DNA of 64,000 bases, from positions 1 through 64,000 of the forward strand of contig SAXG01000124.1 of assembly GCA_012932865.1 (NCBI GenBank), given 5' to 3'. A model generated the notes under the pieces. It saw only the letters and a list, made by a program, of their open reading frames with translations. It did not search any database and was not told the DNA's origin. The position numbers were made by a program, and so were the translations under genes. Positions 54,214-64,000 of this stretch are shown here, in pieces (the first letter of the stretch is position 1; every line of letters starts with the position of its first letter). The DNA is from Amylostereum areolatum (taxonomy: Eukaryota; Basidiomycota; Agaricomycetes; Russulales; Stereaceae).

Positions 54214-57200
54214 TCAATCTCGTATACGACCTGTGGATGTTGAATACAGACGAGCGGCTATGTTCATACTTTGCAATTCCTAAGGAGCAGGTGAGTGATC
54301 GGGTGAAGCAAAGGTACCCAAGCCGCACGAACCTGGAATAGCAGCTTGGCTGCATAGGGAATGTAAAGCTGAGAGACCGCCGTCTTCGTTTTGCATGCAC
54401 GGCACTTGGAGAGAGGGGGAGTCAGTATTGTCGACGTCTTTTGGACAAAGCAGGAGTAACATACCTCGAATGTCTGCTTTTTCTGCACACACAAAAACAG
54501 GTCAGAGAAAAGCGCGAGGTCTAGGTAGACCCACATACCAAGTTCGCGATCGCCGTAAGACCACATCTGTCAAACGCGGCTCGTGGGTAAGACGACGATG
54601 ACTGAAGACGATAGAGTAAAATAGCACGTACGAGTCACACACATGCAGACGGTAGGCGTCGCTGGCATCGAATAATCGCTCCTTCAAGAAGCCTGCTACA
54701 CCATGCGAGATCATACAATCACGCTCCATCTCTCCGAAACGCAAACCACCGTCACGACTACGACCCTCCACTGGCTGTCTCGTCAGAATTTGCACGGGTC
54801 CGCGGGCACGAGCGTGGATTTTATCATCGACCATGTGTTTCAACCGTTGGTAGTACGTCGGTCCGAGGTACACTTGTGCCTGCAACTTGCGCCCCGTATG
54901 GCCATGGTACATCACCTCCAAGCCTCGCGACTGGTAGCCCTGTTGCAGGAGGAATTTGGACACTGACTCCACCGTGAGATCGGTGAACGGAGTCGCATCA
55001 CCCTCGTTCCCGATCAAAGTTGCTACCTTCGACAGCAGGCACTCAACCAAATGGCCGATAGTCATACGCGAGGGAATGGCGTGGGGGTTAATGATGATGT
55101 CTGGTGTGATGCCCTCTGCGGTGAAGGGCATATCCTCCTGGCGGTATGTGATACCTATCGTACCCTTCTGTCCGTGGCGAGACGCGAACTTGTCGCCAAT
55201 TTGGGGGATACGCGTTGAGCGAACGCGGATCTTGACGAACTTGTTGCCCTCGTGGTTCGTGGTCACCAAGACCTGATCCACGATCCCGCTTTCCGTACTC
55301 TTCAACGGGGTGGACACGTCGCGACGCGTATGCAACCTTGATCTTTGACCAAGTTCCTCGCTGTCTACGGGGAGGGGAGCAGTCTTTCCAATGATGATAT
55401 CGGCACCATTGACACCTGTTCCAGGCGCGATAAGCCCATCGTCCTCGATCTTGTCGTATGTGCCGTGCTTCATATGAAGTGTGGTATCGCGCGTTGGCTT
55501 CTCAAATTCCTCGACCTGTTGTATTCCTGCTTTCTTCTCCATGTCCATGTAACTTCGGTAGTAGATACTTCGGAAGAGGCCACGGTCGATTGAACTTTGG
55601 TTCATGATGACGGAATCTTCCTGGTTATAGCCGCTGTAGCAGAGGATGGCTACAATGGCATTCTGACCAGCAGGAAGCTCGCGGAACTTGAGGTACTCCA
55701 TTGACCGTGTAGTTGCGAGAGGCTTTTGCGGGTAGTATAGAATGTTGGCCATCGTGTCCATGCGGACGAGGAAATTGGTGAGATATATACCCATGGCTTG
55801 CTTGCCCATGGCTGATTGGTAAGTGTTTCGAGGAGACTAGAAACCAATTGTCAGAAAGAGGTCTTTCAACATGACTACATGACGTACCTGATTATGGTCA
55901 GGGAAAGGAATGATACTAGCACAGATGCCGAGGATCATACTGGGGTGAATCTCGCAGTGGGTCCACGTATGAGGAGTCAGCCCAGAGGCCGCCTTAAGCC
56001 TTGCTGCCGGATCGAATTCCTGATCCTCGTTCGCATGAGGATCGATACCAGCGGCCTGCAGCCTCGAATTTTCCAAGTCTTCGGGAGTCATGCAGATCAT
56101 GACCGTTTCTTCTTCCTCCGCATCCAGCATCTCGATAACCCCCGTCTTGATAAGCTGTGACCAGTGGAAGACATCTTCCGGCACTTGACGGTAGCCTTGG
56201 CTGACCCACTGCACATGCTTCTTCTCCAGGACGAGTTGGTGATTCTCTACCACGAAGAGCGGTCTACAAACACGCCCTGGATCCGTGTAGATCCGCAGCT
56301 CCCTTTCGCGAATGTCACGAACGATGGATACCTCGGGGTGGACATCATCTTTCCGACGGAGCTTCTTGAGGGTGGAAATAAGGTTTGTTGGGTCGCGGTG
56401 AATGCCAACCCAGACACCGTTGACAAATACTTTTGTCGTCAGAGTGGAGGAATGAGCATTTTCTTCCAAAGACTCCAGGCCCCACTCCTCCAAGAAGTCG
56501 ACGATCGTCCCACTAGTCGAACCAACGGAGATACACGCCATAAGGGACAGGTTCTTGACGAGGCCACAAGCCTGGCCTTCAGGAGTTTCTGCAGGACATA
56601 CCATACCCCAATGAGTGTTGTGAAGTTGACGTGGCTTGGCAATTTTGCCTTCACGTCCTAGGGGAGTGTTGCATCGACGAAGATGTGACAGCGTGGAAGC
56701 GTAGGTGTATCTATTAAGCACCTGCGACACGCCAGCCTTGGCTGACATCGCCTTCTTCTGATCACCCCAGTTGCCTGTGGCGAGCGAGTATTTCAAACCA
56801 TTGGTGATAGTAGTGTGCTTAATGGCAAGATTGAGGTTAAAGTCCTTGTGAGTCTCGACACACTACATATCACGATGAGCACATTCCTATGATGCGCGAT
56901 GGAGGCTGCAAGACGTACCTTCTGCAGATGTCGATAGACATCCCGCGTCAACTTCCTGAAGAGCATCCTGAAAAGATTCGCGAGCAGGGGTCCTGCAAGG
57001 TCCAAGCGCTTTTTGCCAAAATGGTCACGATCGTCGAGCTCCCGTCGTTCCATGGCAGCGAGCAGGAGTCGGTGGATCATATAGCCGAAGAAGTAAGCCT
57101 TCCTGGACTCGGACCCTTCCGACATGGACACATGTGGGAGCATTTCCTTCTGTAATATTTCTTGAGCATAGCGTATACGCCGTTCACGCGATAAACCCGT

Positions 57201-58466
57201 CGTCGTTCCACGGTTGCCGATAAAGTCCAGAGCAATCTGAGAAGCAGATGTTCGATACGAGAGCACGAAAATAATTGCGCATACATACGTCGCGATCCTG
57301 GATGACAAAACCATCGTCGATACAGGGCTTCAGCATTTCCAGCATAGGTGAATCCGACATGTCGTAACAGATGTGTTCCAGGATATCGCGATCAGATATA
57401 ACACCGAGGGCGCGAAAAACAACCCAGATTGGTATGTCAACCTTGATGTAGGGGATAGTCGCTTTAATGACATTCCCGGACTACATAACGTCAGTCTCTA
57501 CACAAGCTGAAGGCATCGATACACAACTCACCGTCTTCTCCTGACTTCGATGGAACATTTTCACCTGGAATTGACTTATTGTCTTTCCGCTTTTTTCCAC
57601 TGCTGAACGAATCTCGGCCAGAAAGTTGATCGGGGAGGGCTGGGCCTTCGCGAACACGTAAACGTGGTTGGTGGCCATGCGTTCTTGCGCAATGAGAACC
57701 TTCTCCGAGCCGTTGATAACGAAATATCCTCCCGAGTCGTATGGACATTCATTAAGGTCATAGAGAACCGACTCGTCGAGTTTGGCGAGAAAACAGAAGT
57801 CGGATCGAATCATGATTGGCATCTAAGCAGCGTCAGTGTGTGACAACGACGGGTCGAAGCATTCGCCACGCACCTTGCCAATCCACACCTTCTGGTTCTC
57901 CTTATTGACCTGATTCACGCTGTCGTCCAGCTCAACGTCCCATACCATGTCCCCAGGCTGCCCATCGGGATCCTCGCTTCCAAGCGAGACCTTTTTGCTT
58001 ACTTCAAGATATATTGGCGCCGCATAAGTCATATTTCGTAGCCGGGCTTCTTGAGGGAAAACTGGAACGACGGATCCATCGGCCTCGGTGACGGTTGGGC
58101 GGGCAAGGTAGACCTGGCCCCAATGAAGTTCGAAACGACGAGTCTTATCGGAAGTGTGTCCAGAATGCTGGTCGGCCTGGTCAAGGACAAGATCGCCCGT
58201 TTCGTCGATGAGCTCCTGCATGGTGTGGTGGACGAACTCGTCGAATGAGTCCAGTTGCTGGCGCACAAGGCCCTTTTCGTCAAAGAAGCTGGAGATGATG
58301 GTCCAGCAATCCTCCTGCGTGATCTCTCCATCTACTTCTTCCTCATACTCGTCCTGCACGTAATCGGGATCCTCATACGTCGCGGGCTCCTGCTGAGGAG
58401 TCGCTTCTGTACCACGGAAATGAGCAGTTAGGGAGACAACTGGCTAGCAAATATACCTCGACTCAT
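54214..58466 (-). CDS. RPB2: RNA polymerase II second largest subunit Rpb2
   Basis: Catalytic-cleft subunit of RNA polymerase II. Read from ATG 58464-58466 (10-nt first exon, then 57874-58406) to TGA 54214-54216, with about ten exons and roughly 1230 aa, normal for the family. Visible blocks: the N-terminal [20 protein letters not shown], lobe [19 protein letters not shown], fork region [20 protein letters not shown], hybrid-binding domain [20 protein letters not shown] and [20 protein letters not shown], then the conserved [17 protein letters not shown]. The C-terminal zinc clamp (VCDSCGL and CRACKTKT) is assembled from three short exons, and the last exon encodes [12 protein letters not shown]. 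It converges with the PTM1-like gene (153 bp). Confidence 0.95.
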
Positions 58467-59020
58467 GTTCTCTGAGGCCGGCGTTCAAGGATGGTGTCAG
58501 AGCTGATGACGTCGGGACTAGCTTGCCCACGGACGATATACAGAGAGGGAGGAAACAAAGGGAAGGAGAGCAAGGTTAAGTTCGAAGTGCTGACCAAGGA
58601 ACAAGGCAAACGAGACGCGCCTTTCCCGGTTCCCACGCGTGGTTCGTCCAATCTTTTCCATTTAGTACAAGTCTATCTCCTCATTGAATATTCAGACTCA
58701 CGATGCCGTGAATAACAGGTACAACATAGTTGAGCATTTCAGATCCCGTCGAAGGATGAACTTCCTCACTCTTTGGCTGAATCGAACCGATAATTTACGA
58801 GAATTTCCACTGTACTCTGAAAATCTGAAAATACGTTTCCGATAGCAGATAGGCATAAAAGCATAGGTTTCATTCTGGACCACACATGAACAATGAAGGG
58901 CACGAGTACAAAGTTAGTAGTAGTACGTCAAAGTTTGGAACTCGAGCATGTTGAACGCATCGATCTGTCATTCGAGGTCAAAAATAAACTGATCAATGAT
59001 AGTAGAAGTTGTGTTCACCT
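58467..59020. other. Region upstream of RPB2
   Basis: About 550 bp between RPB2 (minus) and the 3' end of the secreted-protein gene (minus). It must hold the RPB2 promoter; no discrete element or coding frame is identified. Confidence 0.45.
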
Positions 59021-59572
59021 TCAGCAGAAACCCTGGGAGGATGCAGTACGACCGTAGCTGGACTTAGAGCTCGGAAGATTATAGTACGCCGCATTTTGTC
59101 CGCCACATTTGGCGTCCAGGACAGAGACGTATCCGAGGAACTCCTGCGAGCTCATTGTTTGCCCATTTCCGTAGTTGCAACCGTATGCGACGGCACTTCC
59201 GGAATACATCGACACGCTGGAGCCGAAGAAGGATGTTCCCCCTCCGAAGAAGTTTGCAAGGGCGTGTTCGGCGTTCGAGATGTCGCTCGCGCTCGCTTGG
59301 ACGGATTGACAGAATGGACCAGTGCTTGCACGCGCGGTTCTACGCCACGGGTGCATCATAAGAAAAAAGGAAACGGTGAATTAAATAAATGAATGCTCTC
59401 ACAGCGTATGGGGCACAGTCGTGTTGCCGGGTCCCACGTAGGTCAGCTTCTCGTCGCCGTTGGCGTCGACCTCGGCGATGTAGAGACCGTCGGGACCGCC
59501 TTTGGGCCTCTCGATGGCGACTGCCGAGGCGACGAGGGCGGCGAGAAGGGTGAGTTTCTGGGTGAACTGCAT
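59021..59572 (-). CDS. Small secreted protein, 162 aa
   Basis: Two exons (59403-59572, 59021-59339) joined across a 63-nt intron give 162 aa from ATG 59572. The first 19 residues form a classic signal peptide (MQFTQKLTLLAALVASAVA). The mature protein is polar, rich in Ser, Gly, Ala and Tyr, with four cysteines (FCQS, YGCNYG, DAKCGG and the C-terminal residue) that could form two disulphides, and a helical segment near SVQASASDISNAEHALANFF. There is no enzyme motif. It fits a secreted small protein of fungi, possibly effector- or wall-related, with no homologue recognised. A TATA box lies 55 bp upstream of the ATG, suggesting strongly regulated expression. Confidence 0.7.
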
Positions 59573-59626
59573 TGTTGGTTGTCTGTGATTGTGAATCTGA
59601 AAAGAGGCTTGCCAGAGGGGGTCCCC

Positions 59627-59634
59627 TTTTATAG
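59627..59634 (-). promoter_or_regulatory. TATA box of the secreted-protein gene
   Basis: Reads TATAAAAG on the minus strand, 55 bp before the ATG at 59572, a normal core-promoter distance. Confidence 0.6.
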
Positions 59635-61309
59635 ACGAAGAGACCTACATACACGTGGTCGCGTTCTGGTTTCTGGTAAGTCCTTACAGAGAACTCCGGA
59701 CAGGCAGTGCGAGGAATGTAGCGAACGTGGACCGACCGGGCGCCCGATGCATATCGAGCGCGTCGTCACAATCATCGGACCTGCTAGTTGTACACCCTGA
59801 AACATAAGCAGGAGTTCGGCGTGCATTAGAAGTGAGATGGAATGGAATATGGCTCCCTGAGAATTACTCCTGGGACAGATGCGGAGCGGTGGAGGGGGAT
59901 TGGGGATATCAGGCAGGTATGGTACTTGGTTGGCGCCGTTTGGGGGATCGGCGTAGCGGAAAGGGAGGTACCTAGGTGGCAAACCCGCCGTTTCTTGCTA
60001 TCATACAGGGACGAGCTTGATGAGTGGGCTGGATGCAAAGTACCTCTCAGTCACCAATTTTCAGACGGAATTTCGGATGGAGTCGGACTGCAACTACGAA
60101 TCCGTAATAATCTCAGGCGCTCAGCGCTCAAGTTCGACCAGATGGCTCGTTTTCTGTGTCGTCTATTGTCTGGTCATGGGAGAAGAATCGAACAGGGCAC
60201 GAGAACAACGAAGGCCACAGGAATCTGTAAGATTTTTTGGGCTCAGCAGAGGGTCCACTCCGCGCGCTAGCTTGTAAGCTCGCATGCACTCACTGTCTGG
60301 TTCCATTGTTTGGTTCTTAGCAGAGGGTGACCGGAGCGTGCAGCTGCGGGCTGCGCTAGCGCCCATGTATGTTCGTGCAACATCTCATCCCTTCGACCGC
60401 GCCTGCCTGCGAAGGAGTAGGCTGGGCACCACGCTGCCAGGTCGACGTTACGTTTTCCAAGTCAGGGCTTCTTCAGGATTTATCGCTCTGGAACCTTCAA
60501 GGCTTGTGGCTGCGTCATGGGCGCATCAGATATTTTTCGCAAGGGGAGTTTGTCTGGGCACTGACGGGGGATGTTGAGCGCGTAATGTTAAGCAGGTCAA
60601 TACGTAAAACAAGTAGAACCCACCATAGATGCAGTTGGTATGGCATGAAACGAAAGCCGAACGTTGAGAATCTATTCAAGGTTACACCGGCGAAGCCTTG
60701 CACCTACTTTCCTGTGTCTGACAAGGCAAGTGACCCGTCACTACCACCGCTAGTGCTTTCAGACGCGATCCCCTTGGGAATGAGAACCCCAATGCCCAAA
60801 ACTACGGTTAGACAGCATGTTCAAGCTGGTACTCCAAGCCAGGTCAGGGATAATGAAACGATCGTTCATAGCACAGGTGACCTCGGCGGTCGAGAACCAC
60901 GCCGAACAAGATGACAGAGCTACTAAAATTAGGTGTCAATAATCCCGTTCTTCTAGCAAAGATTAAAAGAGTAATTTGAGTGTGATCTTCGGTCATACCT
61001 CGAGCAGGAAGAAAATTGTCTTCCGCCGGTCTTGCTACGACAACACAGGCGACAGGGAAGCACCCGAACACTAACCCTGGCGAACCGCCCATTCAACGGC
61101 CGGCGCGCTTGCACGTACGTGTTGATGAGTCGGGTATCCTCATAATTGCACTTCGATGAACACATATAACCTTTGAGAGTTCTTGTACACGGCTATGTAT
61201 GAGTGTACCCAAATGTGGGCCCAGCTTTCGACCTTTTGACTTCGTCAGCATCTTCGGAAGACGTCCAGGACACTGATTATTCACTTCACTTCGCAATATA
61301 CGCTCCCGA
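59635..61309. other. Gene-free stretch between the secreted-protein gene and LRA3
   Basis: About 1.7 kb in which no frame on either strand reads as a conserved protein; short open frames are mutually overlapping. No repeat or RNA gene was recognised. Confidence 0.45.
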
Positions 61310-62782
61310 CTACTTCCCTACATCCCACGCTGAGCCGTCGAACTCGATCAACTTCGCTTGCGGATTGAGCTCGAGGCCAAACCCAGGTCGATCGAGGGCC
61401 TCTACTTCGATGAAGCCGTCCTTTGGCAGAGGCTCGTTCGTGAAAAGGTTTCCGAAAGACGGTTGTACCGACTTGCCGTCCGGCGCGTTACACACAATCT
61501 GCGTATTCCCATTTAGGCGATATGCAAACAAGGAGTAGGGAGGACTGACCTCTGCGAAAGGCGTGTTCGTCTGACTTAAGGCAAAATGGTAGCTGTAGCA
61601 GCTCGACGCATGTGGAACAACGGGGATGTCGTATGCCGCGGCGTGGGCACTAATCTTGAGAAGTTCGGTGAGGCCGCCGACCCAGGTCACGTCGGGTTGG
61701 AGAATGTCAATCGACCGAGTCTCAAGGAGCTTGCGGAAACCGTAGCGAGTGTATTCGTGCTAGATATATCAATCAACAAAGACGAGAAGAAATGACAGAA
61801 GCGAAGACATGCCTCGCCAGTCGTCCACTTTATCTGCGGGAGCGCTGACTTGAGACGTTTGTAGCCCTCGTCATCGTCCGCGTGGAGAACCTCCTCCCAC
61901 CACTCGATGTTGAGAGGCAGACACTTGGTGGCAAGCTCAATGGCGTATTGAACGTTGAGGCTCATGTAGCAGTCAACCTACAATGACCGTGAATATGAGA
62001 GGTGATTTCATATACTGTCACTCACCATGAGAGGATAGTCAGGCCCAATCCGCTCCCTATGTTCACGAAGGAATTCAAAGTTCTTCCGCAAGCCATCCGG
62101 TTCACTGGGCGCGTACGGAAGTGGCACTTTGCCTCCCCAGAATCCCAGTCTCTTCGCCTCATCAGGCAGTGGCCCTGTGGAATACAGCCGCAGCCTCTCC
62201 TTTGTCCGCCCACCAATCAACTTGTATACGGGCTCGCCCCTGATCTTCCCCAGCAAATCCCAAATCGCGAGATCGACACAGGATATGACAGCAATTGGGA
62301 GACCCTTTCGGCCGTAGAACATGGAGGCGCGGTATAGCTGATCCCATATCATGTTGGTGTCGCGGGGGTCGGCGTCGATGAGGAAGCGTTTGAAGTGCGC
62401 ATGGATGAGCCAGCAGGCGGGGGGTCCTCCGAGGCCTGTGGCGAATCCTGTCGTGCCGTCTGATGCTGTTATTTCGACGCAGAATGAACCGAGGACATTG
62501 ATGCCCCATTGGACACGCGAGGTCTTATACTCAGAGTATCCAGACCTGGTTTCAGTCAGTCACCTGGGACATGTTAACGGCGGGATTAGGATGGGCGTAC
62601 ATTGGGTTGGAGATGGGGCTATCGATGATCCAATGACCACGATTCTGCGAGTGGTAGTCACCTCCGTCGCCTTGCTGTGAAGGCGGTCAGTATATCTGCG
62701 GGTAGAGAGCTGTGAGGTAACGCACTCCTCCGACCAGGTAGGTCTTGATGGCGGTGATCTTGGGAAACGGTGAGGGCGTCAT
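61310..62782 (-). CDS. LRA3: L-rhamnonate dehydratase, enolase superfamily
   Basis: Converts L-rhamnonate to 2-keto-3-deoxy-L-rhamnonate in the fungal non-phosphorylated L-rhamnose pathway (pectin sugar use, cytosolic). The joined exons give about 405 aa from ATG 62782 (MTPSPFPKITAIKTYLVGGQ). Family blocks: GGDYHSQNRGHWIIDSPISN, SRVQWGINVLGSFCVEI, FYGRKGLPIAVISCVDLAIW, the barrel lysine region GGKVPLPY, metal ligands in PLMVDCYMSLNV and WWEEVLH, TTGEHEYTRYGF, DILQPDVTWVGG, and PHASSCYSYHF. The intron after TTGE begins GC. The one near 61510 has a length divisible by three. No other rhamnose-pathway gene is visible in this window. Confidence 0.85.
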
Positions 62783-63611
62783 TGTAGTCGTGGATCAAGA
62801 AGCAACGGTGGATCGCCAAATCAAGGCTTTCTAGCTATGCGAGATAAAAACGACAGAGTTGTGGAACTCATGATCTCCTTCAGTGAAACATCTTGCCGTC
62901 GACCCGGGCTCGGAGAGGGGGACCGCGTCAGCTGGTAAGGACGTGATGTCAAGCTTCCACAAGCGGTCCGAGTCGCGCTTTGATTATCCGAGCGGACCAT
63001 CCTTTACGAAGAGATATTGGACAGACGAAGAGGAGGAAGAGAATAAGTCAGTTGACGCTCTTTGCGGTCCGGCGGGGCAGATTGGGTCGTTGGGTCGGTT
63101 CATGCGGGCAGCGTGGTCCGGTTCACGCTACGAAGCGGTATGTAAGTACGAGTCCCAGGCACGATACTTACTTATGCATGACTCGACCGCGAAGAACTTG
63201 AAGTTCTTCCAACTCGTTTACTCCTTGTTTACTGTCGGCACAGGCTAGCATTTCTCTTACAGTAAAATATGGGCCACAAAAAACACCAAGTTGAGCTAGG
63301 AACGGCTCCATGCAGGCTTCCCCACGGTCGATCGTTTACCAAGGAAAGCATGTTGCCTGCGATGGGGGAAAATCCAACCCTGCAGGTGGAGACTTCGTCG
63401 GTGAAGCATGAAGGTCGATTTCATTCGGTTGCATGAAGGTTGGGATCTACATCACCCATGTTTCGTGTGTCTACGAACATACATAACCGAACGACACACA
63501 GTGCTCGTCTCCGTCAGTGTTCAATCGAGACTTGGCGGCCTACCAGCGTACACTTACATTGTCGGACACCGTGTCCGTTGATCCAGAAGAAATCCAGCCC
63601 AAGTAAATAAA
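62783..63611. other. Intergenic region between LRA3 and the kinase gene
   Basis: 829 bp upstream of LRA3 and downstream of the kinase-like gene (both minus strand). A plus-strand frame around 62883-63248 lacks a good start and domain content and is not accepted. Confidence 0.45.
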
Positions 63612-64000
63612 TTATAGTCTGCCCAGAAGATTGTCCATCTTTCGTTCTGCACTGCCGGCGTAGGTTCCCTGCGTTGGTGCTCGAGTCAGCTGCCGCTCGG
63701 ATGTTCCGATCCCGTCCACTCACCCCGAATAGAACGGTGTGGTTCAAGTAGTGAAACAGCTCGTACAACTCCCCGCGCAAATCGTACTGGTCTACCGGTT
63801 CCGTTTTTGGTTTGTGTTCATGATACGTCTTGAAAAATGACATCGGAATCCCACCAAACATTCGTGCGATCGCAAGGCTGAAAAGGGTGAATATGCATCA
63901 TTTTGTGACAAACTCGATATAGGTACGCACTCTGCTTCGCAGTGGCCATAATACGATGATGGGTCGAATATGACAGGCTCTTGTGTGGACGTATCGACAC
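63612..64000 (-). CDS. Fructosamine-3-kinase-like protein, C-terminal part (cut by window edge)
   Basis: Three exons are visible (63931-64000 running off the window, 63724-63877, 63612-63668), all joined in frame and ending at TAA. They encode the C-lobe signature of the FN3K/ketosamine-3-kinase family: PVIFDPSSYYGHCEAE, ARMFGGIPMSFFKTYHEH, EPVDQYDLRGELYELFHYLN and HTVLFG, with the short end GTYAGSAERKMDNLLGRL. Such kinases phosphorylate sugars attached to protein lysines to start deglycation. The active-site and nucleotide-binding N-lobe lie outside the window, so activity cannot be judged. Confidence 0.88.

Noticed and set aside
62883..63248. 121-aa plus-strand frame
   Set aside because: Starts with a non-ATG codon, lacks recognisable motifs, and lies in the LRA3 upstream region.
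1..64000. CRISPR arrays, rRNA genes, bacterial operons or a biosynthetic gene cluster
   Set aside because: None seen; the gene set is dispersed fungal housekeeping genes with spliceosomal introns, and the single transporter, SDR and secreted protein do not form a cluster with synthases.

Overview
This window is nuclear DNA from a filamentous basidiomycete, most likely an agaricomycete. The evidence is protein genes split by many GT-AG introns of about 45-65 nt, proteins that read as basidiomycete versions of DMC1, BDP1, SLA2, REV7 and RPB2, a Plavaka/KDZ-type transposon remnant, and a chromodomain-bearing Ty3/gypsy retrotransposon. I saw no prokaryotic operons, CRISPR arrays, rRNA genes or convincing tRNA genes. 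All exon joins are read by eye from splice signals, reading frame and protein family sense, without RNA data.

Layout. The left end (1-0.9 kb) is a frameshifted transposon protein remnant, followed by gene-poor DNA. From 2189 to 12462 lies one complete, apparently very young 10.3-kb LTR retrotransposon: 538-bp LTRs with no difference seen between them, flanked by the 5-bp duplication GGAAC. It carries gag, a pol reached through a textbook -1 frameshift signal, and, unusually, more than 3 kb of further coding sequence between pol and the 3' LTR. That sequence includes a third gene with a zinc knuckle whose 58-nt intron switches translation between two long overlapping frames. The element sits about 100 bp upstream of a small three-exon gene. 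A LINE fragment lies at 13.8-14.4 kb.

From 14.4 kb rightward the window is dense, ordinary euchromatin on both strands: an EthD-like barrel protein; DMC1 (meiotic recombinase, 19 exons); BDP1 (TFIIIB subunit) divergent from an unknown CxxC-finger protein; a 1003-aa fungal membrane protein; a small unknown; SHY1/SURF1 (cytochrome oxidase assembly); SLA2 (endocytic actin adaptor); an 831-aa Ser/Pro-rich unknown; a 75-aa small protein; a voltage-sensor-domain protein divergent from CWC25 (splicing); an uncharacterised Ser/Thr-rich gene; an NDUFA9/COQ11-like SDR; a QDR-type MFS transporter; REV7 (translesion polymerase zeta/HORMA) convergent with ATG24/SNX4 (sorting nexin); PTM1-like 7TM protein; RPB2; a small secreted protein; LRA3 (L-rhamnonate dehydratase); and the 3' end of a fructosamine-3-kinase-like gene cut by the window edge.

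The host genes are single-copy housekeeping genes without a shared pathway. The parts that may be undescribed are the retrotransposon's extra 3' module with its splice-controlled frame choice, its frameshift and self-priming signals, and several small unannotated host genes. Four introns appear to use GC-AG borders, and the SLA2 start codon is itself split by an intron.
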